64,000 bases of DNA from Luteimonas sp. MC1572 (GCF_016615815.1 NZ_CP067112.1:2356001-2420000), one strand, 5' to 3'. Counted from the stretch's first letter, positions 1 to 16,096 are shown. The notes: generated from the letters alone by a model not told the origin. A program made the numbers and translations.

Positions 1-1053
1 CATACGTCCGGCGAACCTGACTCCAGGGATGTCCCTGTTAGCTAGATACTCAACAGTCAGTGCCGCAGCTCCAAAGAAGCGCGTTGAGCCTGCTGCACCG
101 CGATCGAAAGCCCTATATATGTCGCGCCTCATGCAATAGACGCTGTCGCTGTTCGCGACGACACACCTACGACCATCCGGATCGATATTGGTGTACGGAT
201 TGTTGTTGGCATACCGATACCGATGGAACTGCCCCACCGGGTCGCTGTGCGCGGTGACGGGATCAACGCTGAGGAACAGTCCGATCCCCGGATCGTAATA
301 GCGCTGCTGCATATACGTCAGCCCCGTCGCCCGGTCCTCGACGTGCCCCGTGTAGCCAGGGCGATCGTTGCCGGTGCTCGCCGAGGGGCTCAATTGCTTG
401 CCATAGGGCTCGTACTCCGTCCGCTCCACCAGCCCACCGGCCTCGTTGGTCACCGCCACGGGGCTGCCCAGCGCGTCGGTGTGCTGGTACTTCACCACGG
501 CCGTACCGCCCCCGATCGGCACCTCACGCTGCGCGACCAGGCTGCCGGCCAGGTACACGTGGTCGGTCTCCTTCATCTGCCCGGTGCGGGTGTTCTGCTG
601 GTACAGCAGTTGTCCGTTCTGCCCGTACTGCGAAAACACCACGCCGGTCGCGAAGTTCATCGCCAGGATGCGCCGGCCTTGGTCGTCGTAGCGGTAGCGC
701 TCCACGCCCATCACCTCGCGCAGGCGGTTGCCGTAGTCGAAGTCGTAGTTGGCCTCGTTCTTGAACTGCACGTTGCCCTGCAGGTCGTAGCCCAGGGCGG
801 TGGTCGCCGCGCCGTTGCTGCAGGTGGTCGCGCCGGTGCGCACGAACGCCAGGCGGTTGCTGGCGTCGTAGCAGTACAGGTCGTCGCGCCCGGGCGCCTT
901 GACCCGCACCAGGTTGTCCAGGGTGTCGTAGGCGTACGCGGCGCCGCCCGGGTACATCGGCGAGGTGGCTCCCACCAGCCGGTCGAGGTCGTCGTAGACC
1001 AGGGTGCGCGTGGTGCGGCCGCCTTGGCCGACGGCCAGGTCGCTGATCTCGCC
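1..1053 (-). pseudogene. 5'-truncated RHS-repeat protein fragment (core C-terminus plus start of variable tip)
   Basis: One leftward frame stays open from about 1053 to the window edge and encodes YD/RHS repeats. Visible pieces include LVYDDLDRLVGAT, LGYDLQGNV, YRYDDQGRRILA, VKYQHTDALGSPVAVTN, YEPYGKQLSPS, GYTGHVEDRATGLTYMQQRYYD and the terminal core motif NNNPYTNIDPDGR near 165-205. RHS proteins are large polymorphic toxins in which a conserved core shell is followed by a variable C-terminal toxin. Here the variable part begins after DPDGR and continues off the left edge, so its activity cannot be named. The same frame has an in-phase stop at 1228-1230, and no ATG or GTG codon precedes the repeats. 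The first part of the protein is therefore missing and recognisable sequence begins just after the uspA stop. It is probably a displaced tip cassette or a gene remnant. Confidence 0.85.
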
Positions 1054-1088
1054 CCGGCCGCGACGCGCGCCAGCCGCTCTGCCCCGCG

Positions 1089-1541
1089 TCAGCGGGCCGG
1101 CGGCTTGCGGTACACCAGCACCGGGATGGTCGAGTACGTCAGTACCTTGAGCGTTTCGCTGCCGAGCATCAGCGCGCCGATGCCGCGGCGGCCGTGGGAG
1201 GCCATCGCGATCAGGTCGCAGCCATCGTCACTGGCGGCTTCGATGATCGCGCGGTACGGCGCGTCGTTTTCCACCAGGCGCGTCCGGCATGGCACACCGA
1301 GGGCGCTTGCACGCGTCTCGGCTTCGCGCAGGCGGCGCGTGCCCTCCTCCTTCGCACTCTCGGCATACGTGGCGCGGCTGTCGACCAGCTGGGCGCCACT
1401 GATGGCGAAGACCTGGAACGGCTCGGTCACGGTCAGGAAGGTGACCGACGCGCCGATGCCCTTGGCAAAGGCCAGGCCCTGCTCGATTGCCGCAAGGGAG
1501 AGTTCCGAACCATCGGTCGGGATCAGGATCCGCTTGTACAT
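1089..1541 (-). CDS. universal stress protein, UspA family
   Basis: This gene encodes 150 residues forming a single Usp domain. It starts MYKRILIPTDGSELS, the usual first beta strand and nucleotide-side Asp. Near the end it has GRRGIGALMLGSETLKVL, matching the G-2x-G-9x-G(S/T) ATP-binding signature of the ATP-binding Usp subgroup. These proteins are cytoplasmic dimers made in stress, stationary phase or oxygen limitation. A longer frame begins upstream at 1733, but ATG 1541 has an AGGAG ribosome site at good spacing and the family N-terminus starts exactly there. An Anr/FNR-type palindrome lies about 50-65 bp upstream, which would fit induction under low oxygen. The partner pathway is unknown. 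Confidence 0.9.
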   Translation of the reverse strand: MYKRILIPTDGSELSLAAIEQGLAFAKGIGASVTFLTVTEPFQVFAISGAQLVDSRATYAESAKEEGTRRLREAETRASALGVPCRTRLVENDAPYRAIIEAASDDGCDLIAMASHGRRGIGALMLGSETLKVLTYSTIPVLVYRKPPAR

Positions 1542-1592
1542 GGCATTTCTCCTGTGGTCGTCCCAGCGTGCTCCGCCCCACAGGAGAAAACG

Positions 1593-1606
1593 TTGACCCA
1601 GGTCAA
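1593..1606. promoter_or_regulatory. Anr/FNR-type palindrome upstream of uspA
   Basis: The sequence TTGACCCAGGTCAA is a perfect 6+2+6 inverted repeat and matches the TTGAT-N4-ATCAA layout recognised by FNR/Anr regulators, with C/G at the fifth position of each arm. It sits in the 88 bp gap between the ABC-F gene and uspA, about 52-65 bp before the uspA start codon. That is where an activator site would be expected. Binding is an inference. Confidence 0.55.
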
Positions 1607-1629
1607 GCCAGGTCGTGGCGCCGGTTCGG

Positions 1630-3492
<1,863 letters not shown>

Positions 3493-3574
3493 CCGCCATT
3501 GTACCGGGCCGCGGCCGCCGCGCCGGGGATTGCGGTAGTGTCGGCAGCCGGGAAATGAACGGCTTGGAGGCGTG

Positions 3575-4531
3575 ATGGCGATCTCGATCAATCTCGAAAC
3601 GGCCACCTGGGTGCATGCCCGCGTGGTGGCGCAGGCGCCGTTCAGCGAAATCCACGAGGTGCTTGGCCGCCGTGGCTATGACGAGTTCCAGATCCGGCGC
3701 ATCTACGACGCCGCGCTGCGCGACCCGGACGGGTTCAAGGCGGGCTTCTCGCGGCTGAGCCCGAGCCAGCCGAAGGTTGCGCACGCCGCACCCAAGGCGC
3801 CCGACAGCCAGGCCCAGCGCGCGCAGGCGCGGGCGGAAGTCGGTGCCGGGGCGCGCGCGGGCAGCAGCTTCGTGCCGGTGGCGCCGATCGCGCTGGCCGC
3901 CGGCCACGCGATCACCTGCGAGCATGGCGACGTGCGCGTGGCCTTCCACAGCGTCCGGCCGTACGTGGTGCTGTTTAACAACGTGCTCACCCATGACGAG
4001 TGCGACCAGCTGATCGCCGAGGCGAAGCCCGCGCTTGAGCGCGCCAAGGTGATCGATTCGGAAAGGGGCGGCTCCAAGGTCGATGACCGCCGCACCAGCG
4101 AGCTGACCGTGCTCATGCGCGGGACCACTCCGCTGCTGGCGCGGATCGACGCGCGCATCACCCGCATCACCGGCGTGCCGGTCGCGCAGGGCGAGGATCT
4201 GCAGGTGATGCGCTACGGCGTGGGTGCCGAATACACGCCGCACTTCGACTACTTCAACCTCGACCGGCCGGGCCAGGCCCTGCACCTGGCCAATGGGGGT
4301 CAGCGCATCTCAAGCCTGGTGATCTACCTCAACGACGTCGAGGCCGGCGGCGAAACCGTGTTTCCGGAAGTGGGCCTGTCGGTCGCGCCGGCCAAGGGCA
4401 GCGCGGTGTATTTCGCCTACACCGATGCGCAGTCGCGCTGCGATCCACTGTCGTTCCATGCCGGTGCGCCGGTGCTGCGCGGCGAAAAATGGATCGCCAC
4501 GCGCTGGATGCGCGAGCGCGCCTTCACCTGA
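3575..4531 (+). CDS. 2OG-Fe(II) oxygenase, prolyl 4-hydroxylase alpha-like
   Basis: The product is 318 residues. The C-terminal half is a P4Hc double-stranded beta-helix that would bind Fe(II) and 2-oxoglutarate. The metal triad is visible as HFD (HxD, near residue 222) and a distal His in LSFHAGAPVLRGEKW. The Lys of that segment is the expected 2-oxoglutarate anchor. GGETVFPEVGLSVAPAKGSA is the typical strand region. The first 90 or so residues are poorly conserved and Ala-rich. A GTG precedes the chosen ATG directly, and GGAGG lies just upstream. It is divergent from the ABC-F gene. Likely activity is hydroxylation of a peptidyl proline or similar residue, as proposed for bacterial P4H homologues; the substrate is unknown. 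Confidence 0.85.
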   Translation: MAISINLETATWVHARVVAQAPFSEIHEVLGRRGYDEFQIRRIYDAALRDPDGFKAGFSRLSPSQPKVAHAAPKAPDSQAQRAQARAEVGAGARAGSSFVPVAPIALAAGHAITCEHGDVRVAFHSVRPYVVLFNNVLTHDECDQLIAEAKPALERAKVIDSERGGSKVDDRRTSELTVLMRGTTPLLARIDARITRITGVPVAQGEDLQVMRYGVGAEYTPHFDYFNLDRPGQALHLANGGQRISSLVIYLNDVEAGGETVFPEVGLSVAPAKGSAVYFAYTDAQSRCDPLSFHAGAPVLRGEKWIATRWMRERAFT

Positions 4532-4650
4532 GTGCCAGGGGATGCGCGGCGCGCAGGGATTCGTGCCGATTGACGCGGTTGTTCAGCGGATGTTAAAGCG
4601 GTTGAGCGTGAACCCGCTGCGCCGCCGTCCATCCAACGAGGTCGCCTGCC

Positions 4651-7056
<2,406 letters not shown>

Positions 7057-7092
7057 CGACCCAGCGGCGCTGATGGCGCGGTGGATCCCCCC

Positions 7093-8805
7093 ATGCCCCA
7101 CCACACCGAGCTCATCACGATCCTGACGGTTGGATTCGTGCTGGCCTACGTCCTGGGCCTGGCGGCGCATCGCCTGCGCCTGTCGCCGCTGGTGGGTTAC
7201 CTGGTCGCCGGCATCATCGCCGGACCGTTCACGCCGGGCTTCGTCGGCGACCAGGCGCTGGCCCCGCAGCTCGCCGAGATCGGCGTGATCCTGCTGATGT
7301 TCGGCGTGGGCCTGCATTTCTCGCTGAAGGACCTGATGGCGGTGAAGGCCATCGCCATCCCCGGCGCGGTGGTGCAGATCACGGTCGCCACCCTGCTCGG
7401 CTGGGGGCTGGCGACCATGCTGGGCTGGCCGACGCTGCATGGCGTGGTGTTCGGCTTCGCGCTGGCCACGGCCAGCACGGTGGTGCTGCTGCGCGCCATG
7501 GAGCAACGCCGCCTGCTGGAAACCCAGCGCGGCCGGATCGCCGTCGGCTGGCTGATCGTCGAGGACCTGGCCTGCGTGCTGGCGCTGGTGCTGATGCCGG
7601 TGCTGGCCAGGCTGATGGTCAATGCCGGCGATGGCGACATAAGCCTGGGCGCGCTGGCGGTGGCGATCGGCAAGACACTGGTGCAGGTGGGCCTGTTCGT
7701 GGCGGTGATGCTGGTGCTCGGGCGGAGGGTGATCCCGTGGATGCTGGAGCGCACCGCCGGCACCGGCTCGCGCGAGCTGTTCACGCTGGCGGTGCTGTCG
7801 ATCGCGCTCGGCATCGCGCTGGGCTCGGCGGAGCTGTTCGGCGTGTCGTTCGCGCTCGGCGCGTTCTTCGCCGGCATGCTGCTCAACGAGTCGGAGCTCA
7901 GCCAGAAGGCGGCGCAGGACTCGCTGCCGATGCGCGATGCGTTCGCGGTGCTGTTCTTTGTTTCGGTGGGCATGCTGTTCGACCCGGCGATCCTGGTCGA
8001 ACAGCCGCAGCTGGTGCTGGCCACCACGTTCATCGTCATGTTCGGCAAGTCCGCCGCGGCCTACCTGATCGTGCGCGCATTCGGGCGGCCCAAGGCCACC
8101 GCACTGACCATTTCCGCCAGCCTGGCGCAGATCGGCGAGTTCGCCTTCATCATCGCCGCGCTCGGCGTGACGCTCGGCATCCTGCCCGAGCAGGGCAAGG
8201 ACCTGGTGCTGGCCGCGGCGCTGCTGTCGATCATGCTCAACCCGCTGGTGTTCGGGCTGGTCGACCGCTGGCAGGCGCGCCAGGACGCGAAGCAGGCGGC
8301 GGAAACCGCGAACCACGCCGCGCGCGCATTGGCCGAGGATGCGGCGAGCCACCACCTTCCGGAATCGGTCACCGACCACACCATCGTGGTCGGCTACGGC
8401 CGCGTCGGCCGCCAGCTCGTCACGCTGCTGCAGCAGCGCGGCGTGCCGGTGGTCGTGATCGAGGACGATGCCGACCTGGTCGCGCTGGCACGCGAGGCCG
8501 GCGTGCACGCGGTGCGCGGCAACGCGGCGTCGGAACCGGTGATGCTCGAAGCCGCTCCCGACCGCGCCAAGCTCGCCGTATTCGCCATTCCCAATGCGCT
8601 CGAAGCCGGCGAAACCATCGCGCGGCTCAAGGCACTCAGCCCCGCCATCACCGTGCTCGCGCGCGCGCACAGCGATGCGGAAGTGAAACACCTGCTGCAT
8701 CACGGCGCCGATGGCGCGGTGCTCGCCGAACGCGAGCTTGCCTACTCGCTGGCGGAGATGGTGATGTCCACGCCGCCGTACCGGCCGGCGCGCGTCGCCA
8801 CCTGA
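7093..8805 (+). CDS. CPA2 family cation/proton antiporter with TrkA-N domain, YbaL-like
   Basis: The product is 570 residues: about 12 transmembrane segments (residues 5-390) followed by a cytosolic RCK/TrkA-N domain. The membrane part carries RLRLSPLVGYLVAGIIAGPF and EIGVILLMFGVGLHFSLKDL, closely matching the YbaL/KefB group. The C-terminal domain begins with TIVVGYGRVGRQLV, a GxGxxG dinucleotide-binding loop. Role: probably potassium or sodium efflux in exchange for protons across the inner membrane, gated by nucleotide binding. The start at ATG 7093 (MPHHTELITIL) aligns with the family N-terminus; an in-frame GTG at 7081 is possible. No kefF/kefG-like ancillary gene is nearby, so it is not assigned as KefB/KefC. 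Confidence 0.88.
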   Translation: MPHHTELITILTVGFVLAYVLGLAAHRLRLSPLVGYLVAGIIAGPFTPGFVGDQALAPQLAEIGVILLMFGVGLHFSLKDLMAVKAIAIPGAVVQITVATLLGWGLATMLGWPTLHGVVFGFALATASTVVLLRAMEQRRLLETQRGRIAVGWLIVEDLACVLALVLMPVLARLMVNAGDGDISLGALAVAIGKTLVQVGLFVAVMLVLGRRVIPWMLERTAGTGSRELFTLAVLSIALGIALGSAELFGVSFALGAFFAGMLLNESELSQKAAQDSLPMRDAFAVLFFVSVGMLFDPAILVEQPQLVLATTFIVMFGKSAAAYLIVRAFGRPKATALTISASLAQIGEFAFIIAALGVTLGILPEQGKDLVLAAALLSIMLNPLVFGLVDRWQARQDAKQAAETANHAARALAEDAASHHLPESVTDHTIVVGYGRVGRQLVTLLQQRGVPVVVIEDDADLVALAREAGVHAVRGNAASEPVMLEAAPDRAKLAVFAIPNALEAGETIARLKALSPAITVLARAHSDAEVKHLLHHGADGAVLAERELAYSLAEMVMSTPPYRPARVAT

Positions 8806-8833
8806 AGCGCGGCGCGCGGCCCGCCGTGCGAGG

Positions 8834-11419
<2,586 letters not shown>

Positions 11420-11468
11420 GAGGAAGCCTCGGATATCGGGAGCCGGCGCTGCCGGCAATACTCCGGAA

Positions 11469-11494
11469 ATGAGGTTCCCAGGACGTGATTCAAG
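11469..11494 (-). promoter_or_regulatory. sigma32 (RpoH)-type promoter of clpB
   Basis: Read leftward, CTTGAA is followed after 14 bp by CCTCATTT, close to the heat-shock consensus CTTGAA-N13-15-CCCCAT-T. It lies between the permease stop codon and clpB, ending 50 bp before the clpB start. clpB is a classical RpoH target, which supports the call. Confidence 0.7.
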
Positions 11495-13108
11495 TCAGCG
11501 GTCGGCCCCCGGGGCTGCCGGCGCGCCCGGCCGCTGCAGCGCCAGCAGCCCGAGCGCGAGCGCCAGCAGCGCGTAGCCACCGGCGAACTGCAGCACCATC
11601 GCCCGCCGCAGGCCATCCAGCGCCCACGTCCAGTACACCGCGCCCTGCGGATGCACCGAATGGATCAGGCCGAACAGGGTGAGTGCCGCCGCCAGCAGCA
11701 GCACGCCGGCCGCGCGCCCCGGCCGACCGTCGACCAGCGCCACCAGCATCGTCGCCCACAGCATGGCGATGATGATGAAGCCGTTGCCCAGCGCCACGAT
11801 CACCGCCAGCTCGGGCAGTCCGTGCACCGCGACCGTGGTGAACAGTTCCGCGTAACGCTGCGGCGCCATCCACTGCGGATTGCCGAAGCGGATCGCCAGC
11901 AGGTAGGCGATCGCCGGCAGGAACGCCAGCGCCACCGCGATGGTGTGCTCGCGTTTCGTGCTCTGGAAGGCCTGCACGGCGATGTCGATGCCGACGAACA
12001 CCAGGATCGGCGCGAGCACCGCCATCGGCAGCCACTGCACCAGGCCCGAGACCAGGCCCAGCACGCCGCCCAGTCCGATGAACAATCCGGTCAGCAGCGT
12101 GTAGCCGGTGCGCGCGCCCATGTGCTTGTACGCGGGCTGGCCGATGTAGGGCGTGGTCTGCGCCACGCCGCCGCAGACGCCGGCCACCAGCGTGGCCACC
12201 GCTTCGACCAGCAGCACGTCGCGGGTGCGGAAATCGTCCCCGGCCGCGCGCGCGCTTTCGGCGACGTTGATGCCGCCCACCACCATCAGCAGGCCGAACG
12301 GCAGCAGCAGCGACAGGTAGGGCACGGTGGCCGGCAGTCCCTCGATGAAGCCGAGGCCTGGCCAGGGCAGCGCCACACCCGGCCATTCCGCCCGAGGCAG
12401 CGCGAAGCCGGTGAGTGCGCCCGACAAGCCCAGCCCGTAATACGCCGCCACGCCCACCAGCAGCGCGAACAGCACGCCGGGGATGCGCAGCGGCACCCTG
12501 CCCTTGCCCACCAGCACGTACAGCAGCAGGCCCAGCACCGGCAGCCCCACCATCGGCTGGCGCAGCGTTTCCAAGAGCGGCAGGAAGCCCAGCAGCATCA
12601 GCGCGGCGCCACCGATCGCGCCCAGCAGCGCCGCGCGCGGCACCGCGCGGGTGACCGCATCGCCGGCGAACGACAGCACCAGCTTCAGCAGGCCCATCAC
12701 CACCAGCGATGCCATCCCCAACTGCCAGGTGGCGATGCCGGCGGCCTCGGGCGCCATGCCCTGCTCGCGCAGCCCGGCATACGCCGGCCCCAGCACCAGC
12801 AGCGCCATGCCGATGCTGGTCGGAGCGTCCAGGCCCAGCGGCATCGCGGTGACGTCGTCGCGCCCGGTGCGCGCGGCCAGCCGCCGCCCCATCCACGTGT
12901 AAAGCAGGTTGCCGACCAGCACGCCGAGCGCCGTGCCCGGGAACATGCGTGCGAACACGATGTCCGCGGGCATGCCGTAGATGCCGACCAGCGCCGCGGC
13001 GATGAAGCCCAGGATCGACAGGTTGTCGATCGCCAGGCCAAAGAAGCCGTTGAGGTCGCCGGCCACGAACCACCGTGGCCGCGCGCCCGCGGCGTGGTCG
13101 ATGCGCAT
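11495..13108 (-). CDS. NCS2-like xanthine/uracil permease family transporter
   Basis: The 537-residue inner-membrane protein is built almost entirely of hydrophobic helices (about 12-14). Family-type segments include [19 protein letters not shown] at the start, [38 protein letters not shown] and [16 protein letters not shown]2 members are proton- or sodium-coupled nucleobase carriers, but this branch is distant from characterised UraA/XanQ/AzgA proteins, so the substrate is uncertain. It starts 7 bp after the stop of a TonB-dependent receptor on the same strand. The two are almost certainly one operon: receptor for the outer membrane, permease for the inner membrane. Confidence 0.78.
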   Translation of the reverse strand: MRIDHAAGARPRWFVAGDLNGFFGLAIDNLSILGFIAAALVGIYGMPADIVFARMFPGTALGVLVGNLLYTWMGRRLAARTGRDDVTAMPLGLDAPTSIGMALLVLGPAYAGLREQGMAPEAAGIATWQLGMASLVVMGLLKLVLSFAGDAVTRAVPRAALLGAIGGAALMLLGFLPLLETLRQPMVGLPVLGLLLYVLVGKGRVPLRIPGVLFALLVGVAAYYGLGLSGALTGFALPRAEWPGVALPWPGLGFIEGLPATVPYLSLLLPFGLLMVVGGINVAESARAAGDDFRTRDVLLVEAVATLVAGVCGGVAQTTPYIGQPAYKHMGARTGYTLLTGLFIGLGGVLGLVSGLVQWLPMAVLAPILVFVGIDIAVQAFQSTKREHTIAVALAFLPAIAYLLAIRFGNPQWMAPQRYAELFTTVAVHGLPELAVIVALGNGFIIIAMLWATMLVALVDGRPGRAAGVLLLAAALTLFGLIHSVHPQGAVYWTWALDGLRRAMVLQFAGGYALLALALGLLALQRPGAPAAPGADR

Positions 13109-13115
13109 CACGGCC

Positions 13116-15410
13116 TCAGAACCGCGCCGTGAACTCGATCCCGTAGGTGCGCGGTTCGTTGAGGAAGCCGGTCAGGTTGTTGAAGTCGATGGCGCCGACC
13201 ACGCGCGTGGTGTCGGTGATGTTGCGTCCGAACAGCGCCACTTCGTAGTCGCCCTGGTTCCACAGGTAGCCCAGGCGCAGGCCACCCTCGACCATCGACT
13301 TGCCGGTGAACTCCACCGCGTCGTACAGGAAGAAGTCGACTTCGCTGCGGTAGGCCCAGTCGGTGTAGACGTAGAACTCGGCGCCGTCGCCCACCGGGAT
13401 CGCGTAGCGCGCGGTGACCGCATGCACCCACTTCGGCGCCTGCGGCAGGCGGTTGCCGTCGATCAGGTACAGGCCGGAACCGGGCGCGGTTTCCGGATCT
13501 GTAACAGTGCAGCCGCCACCGCAACCCGGCACGGCCAGAGCGGCGTCCTGGATCTCGGTGTCGTTGTAGCTCGAGCCCAGCGTCACCAGCAGGTTCTCCG
13601 CCAGGTAGGCCTCGAGGTCGAGCTCGAAGCCCTGGCCGCGGGTCTTGTCGGCGTTGAGCAGCGTCGCGGTATTGCCGCCGCCGCCGACCGCGATGATCTG
13701 CTGGTCGTCGACGTCGTAGCGGAACACGTTGAAGCCCAGGCGCGCGCGGCGGTCCCACAGCTCCGCCTTGATGCCGGCCTCCCACGACAGCACCTCCTCC
13801 GAACCCGCGGTCGACACGCCGCCGTTGTCGGCGACCGCCGCAGCCGAAGCGAACAGCAATCGCCCCTGCACCGACGGCGCGCGGAACCCCTTCGCGACGC
13901 GCGCATACAGGTTGATGTCGTCGTTGAGCGCGAAGGTGCCGGACAGGTCCCAGCTGATGTCGTTGACATCGGTGTGCACGGTGTACGGCCCGCCAACGGG
14001 AGCGGCCGAGAACGGTGCGGCCTCCAGCACGCTGGCCGAGAAGTCCTTCTGGTCCTGGGTGTAGCGCACGCCGCCGCGCAGCGCGAAGCGGTCGGTGATG
14101 TCGTATTCGCCGGAAGCGAACACCGCCCAGGCCTTGTTGCGCTGCGCCTGGATCGCATAGCCCGCCTGTGGATTGCCCGGCGACAGCGAGTCGTAGTTGA
14201 AGCTGTCGATCGCGATGTCCTCGTCGTACCAGAACAGGCCTGCCTGCCAGTCGAAGCGGCCCCATTCGTTGGACTCGACGCGGAATTCCTGGGTGATCTG
14301 CCGATGGTCCGGCAGGCCGTCTGCCGACTCGGACGCGAACGGAATGAAGCCCGGGCCGGAGTTGCCGGGGCCGAGGAAGGCCGCGCCGAAGCCGCCGTCG
14401 ATGTCGCCGCGATTGAGCGACTCCGCGGTCTCGTAGCCGGTGATGGAGTACAGGCTCACGCTGCCGAGGTCCCAGCGCAGGCGCGCGCTTCCGCCCCAGG
14501 TCTCGAGGTCGGAGAAATTGACGCCGTCGTTGGCAACCACGTCGCGGTCGAAGCCCGGCACCAGGTCGTTGGTGCCGGGCTGGATGATGTTGGCGCGGAA
14601 CAGCCGCGCGGTGCCGTTCATGTGCCGCTTGTGCAGGTTGAACAGCGCCTCGAATTCGTCGCCCTCGTACAGGAACTGCACGCGCGCGGCGGATTCGTCA
14701 TAACCCTCGAAGCCGTCGTTGGGACCGGGGAAGGCGTTGTCGACCGAATCCTCGCGGCGCTGGTAGAGCGCGGATGCACGCGCCGACCAGCGCTCGGTCA
14801 GCGGGCCACCGTACGCGCCCTCGAAATTGAACATGCCGTCGTTGCCGAGCGCGAACTGCAGGTAGCCGTCGGCATCCTGCGAGGGCTTGGCCGACTCGAA
14901 CTTGACCACGCCGGCCGGCGTGTTGCGCCCGAACAGCGTGCCCTGCGGGCCGCGCAGCACCTCCACGCGCTCCAGGTCGAAGACCGGAAAGCCCTTCAGC
15001 AGCGGGCTTTCCTGCACCACCTCGTCATACACCAGCGATACCGGCTGCGAGGCATTGAGGTCGAAGTCGGTGTTGCCCAGGCCGCGGATATAGAAGCGCG
15101 GGAAGGCGCGGCCGTAGGACGATTCGATGTTGAGGCTCGGCACGCGTCCCGAAAGGAACCTCACGTCACCACCGCCCGATCCGAGCACGTCGAGCTTCTC
15201 GCCGCCAACCGCGGTGATCGAAACCGGAACGTCCTGGATGTTCTCCACCCGACGCTGCGCGGTGACCTGGATCGCGTCGAGCGTGGTCGCGGACTCGCGC
15301 TGCGCCGTCGGCGCGTCCTGTGCGACAGCCACGAATGGAAGTGCGGTGAGCAGGGCCACGGCGAGGCGGTGGCGGCGAAGGGGGAACTGACGGAAAGCAG
15401 GCGACGGCAT
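13116..15410 (-). CDS. TonB-dependent outer-membrane receptor linked to a permease
   Basis: The product is 764 residues with a signal peptide ending near FVAVAQ and a TonB box-like segment LDAIQVTAQRR. The plug contains FYIRGLGNTDFDLNASQPVS and VEVLRGPQGTLFGRNTPAGV. A beta barrel with GFRAPSVQGRLLF follows and ends in YGIEFTARF. The VxVTAQRR box and RGPQGTLFGRN plug are typical of the large sphingomonad/xanthomonad receptor family. The downstream NCS2-like permease is translationally close, which suggests that both handle the same small molecule, perhaps a nucleobase or related heterocycle (inference). A symmetric element lies just upstream of the start. Confidence 0.92.
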   Translation of the reverse strand: MPSPAFRQFPLRRHRLAVALLTALPFVAVAQDAPTAQRESATTLDAIQVTAQRRVENIQDVPVSITAVGGEKLDVLGSGGGDVRFLSGRVPSLNIESSYGRAFPRFYIRGLGNTDFDLNASQPVSLVYDEVVQESPLLKGFPVFDLERVEVLRGPQGTLFGRNTPAGVVKFESAKPSQDADGYLQFALGNDGMFNFEGAYGGPLTERWSARASALYQRREDSVDNAFPGPNDGFEGYDESAARVQFLYEGDEFEALFNLHKRHMNGTARLFRANIIQPGTNDLVPGFDRDVVANDGVNFSDLETWGGSARLRWDLGSVSLYSITGYETAESLNRGDIDGGFGAAFLGPGNSGPGFIPFASESADGLPDHRQITQEFRVESNEWGRFDWQAGLFWYDEDIAIDSFNYDSLSPGNPQAGYAIQAQRNKAWAVFASGEYDITDRFALRGGVRYTQDQKDFSASVLEAAPFSAAPVGGPYTVHTDVNDISWDLSGTFALNDDINLYARVAKGFRAPSVQGRLLFASAAAVADNGGVSTAGSEEVLSWEAGIKAELWDRRARLGFNVFRYDVDDQQIIAVGGGGNTATLLNADKTRGQGFELDLEAYLAENLLVTLGSSYNDTEIQDAALAVPGCGGGCTVTDPETAPGSGLYLIDGNRLPQAPKWVHAVTARYAIPVGDGAEFYVYTDWAYRSEVDFFLYDAVEFTGKSMVEGGLRLGYLWNQGDYEVALFGRNITDTTRVVGAIDFNNLTGFLNEPRTYGIEFTARF

Positions 15411-15443
15411 GCGGGGAATCCTCGGCTGCGGAACAGGTCGGGC

Positions 15444-15477
15444 GACTATATCTCCACATCCGGATGAAGGGATAGTC
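15444..15477. promoter_or_regulatory. symmetric element upstream of the receptor-permease operon
   Basis: The element has GACTAT at 15444-15449, a perfect 10 bp palindrome CATCCGGATG at 15457-15466, and ATAGTC at 15472-15477. The outer and inner repeats share nearly the same centre. It fills the short gap between gloA and the receptor gene, which read in the same direction, and is a good operator candidate for a dimeric regulator. The regulator is not identified. Confidence 0.45.
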
Positions 15478-15485
15478 TCCGCGCG

Positions 15486-16013
15486 TCAGGCCTCGACCAG
15501 CGCCGACTGCTGGATCAGTTCGATCCAGTACCCGTCCGGGTCCTTGATGAAGGCGAGGTGCTTCATGCGCCCGTCCTGCAACCGCTTCTGGAACGGCACG
15601 CCGAGCGCCTCCAGGCGCGCGCAGGTGGCGCGCAGGTCGGGCACGCTCAGGCAGATGTGGCCGAAGCCGCGCGGCTCGCTGTTGCCGTCGTGATACACGG
15701 GCCCGTCGTGGAGCTCGGTGCCGTGGTTGTGGGTCAGCTCCAGCACGCCCTGCAGGCCGGCGATCCAGTGCTGGCGTGCCGCGGGCTCCTCGGGCATCGC
15801 CGACAGGTCATCGACCAGCGCCAGGAAATACAGCGAGAACGCGGCCTCGGGGAAATCGTTGCTGCGCAGCAGGCTGAAGCCGAGCACGCGCGTATAGAAG
15901 TCCAGCGAGGCGCGCGCGTCCTTGACGCGCAGCATGGTGTGGTTGAAGACGAAGCCGGCGGTCGCGGCGTCGCGCGTCGCGGCCACGCCTGGCGCGGAAG
16001 TGGTGTCGGTCAT
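15486..16013 (-). CDS. gloA: lactoylglutathione lyase (glyoxalase I)
   Basis: The 175-residue protein converts the methylglyoxal-glutathione hemithioacetal to S-lactoylglutathione. The VOC fold is clear: FNHTMLRVKDARASLDFYT carries the first metal-binding His, LELTHNHGTE the first Glu, GFGHICLSVPDL the second His and YWIELIQQ the second Glu. Ligands of both halves are therefore present. FPEAAFSLYFLAL and the long inserted loop (PEEPAARQHWIAG) match the longer eukaryote-like/xanthomonad form rather than the 135-residue E. coli type, which suggests a zinc-type enzyme. ATG 16013 has AGGA upstream at good spacing; an ATG at 16022 is in frame. Confidence 0.92.
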   Translation of the reverse strand: MTDTTSAPGVAATRDAATAGFVFNHTMLRVKDARASLDFYTRVLGFSLLRSNDFPEAAFSLYFLALVDDLSAMPEEPAARQHWIAGLQGVLELTHNHGTELHDGPVYHDGNSEPRGFGHICLSVPDLRATCARLEALGVPFQKRLQDGRMKHLAFIKDPDGYWIELIQQSALVEA

Positions 16014-16096
16014 GGTCGGCATCCTGTGGGGGAGTGCCGGTCATTATCGCGCCTCGGCGCTGGCGCCCCCGTGCGACGCGGGAACGCGGCCGGGTC

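Noticed and set aside
223..1596. A 457-codon plus-strand frame at the left end
   Set aside because: It is the complement of the RHS fragment and uspA, both supported by clear motifs.
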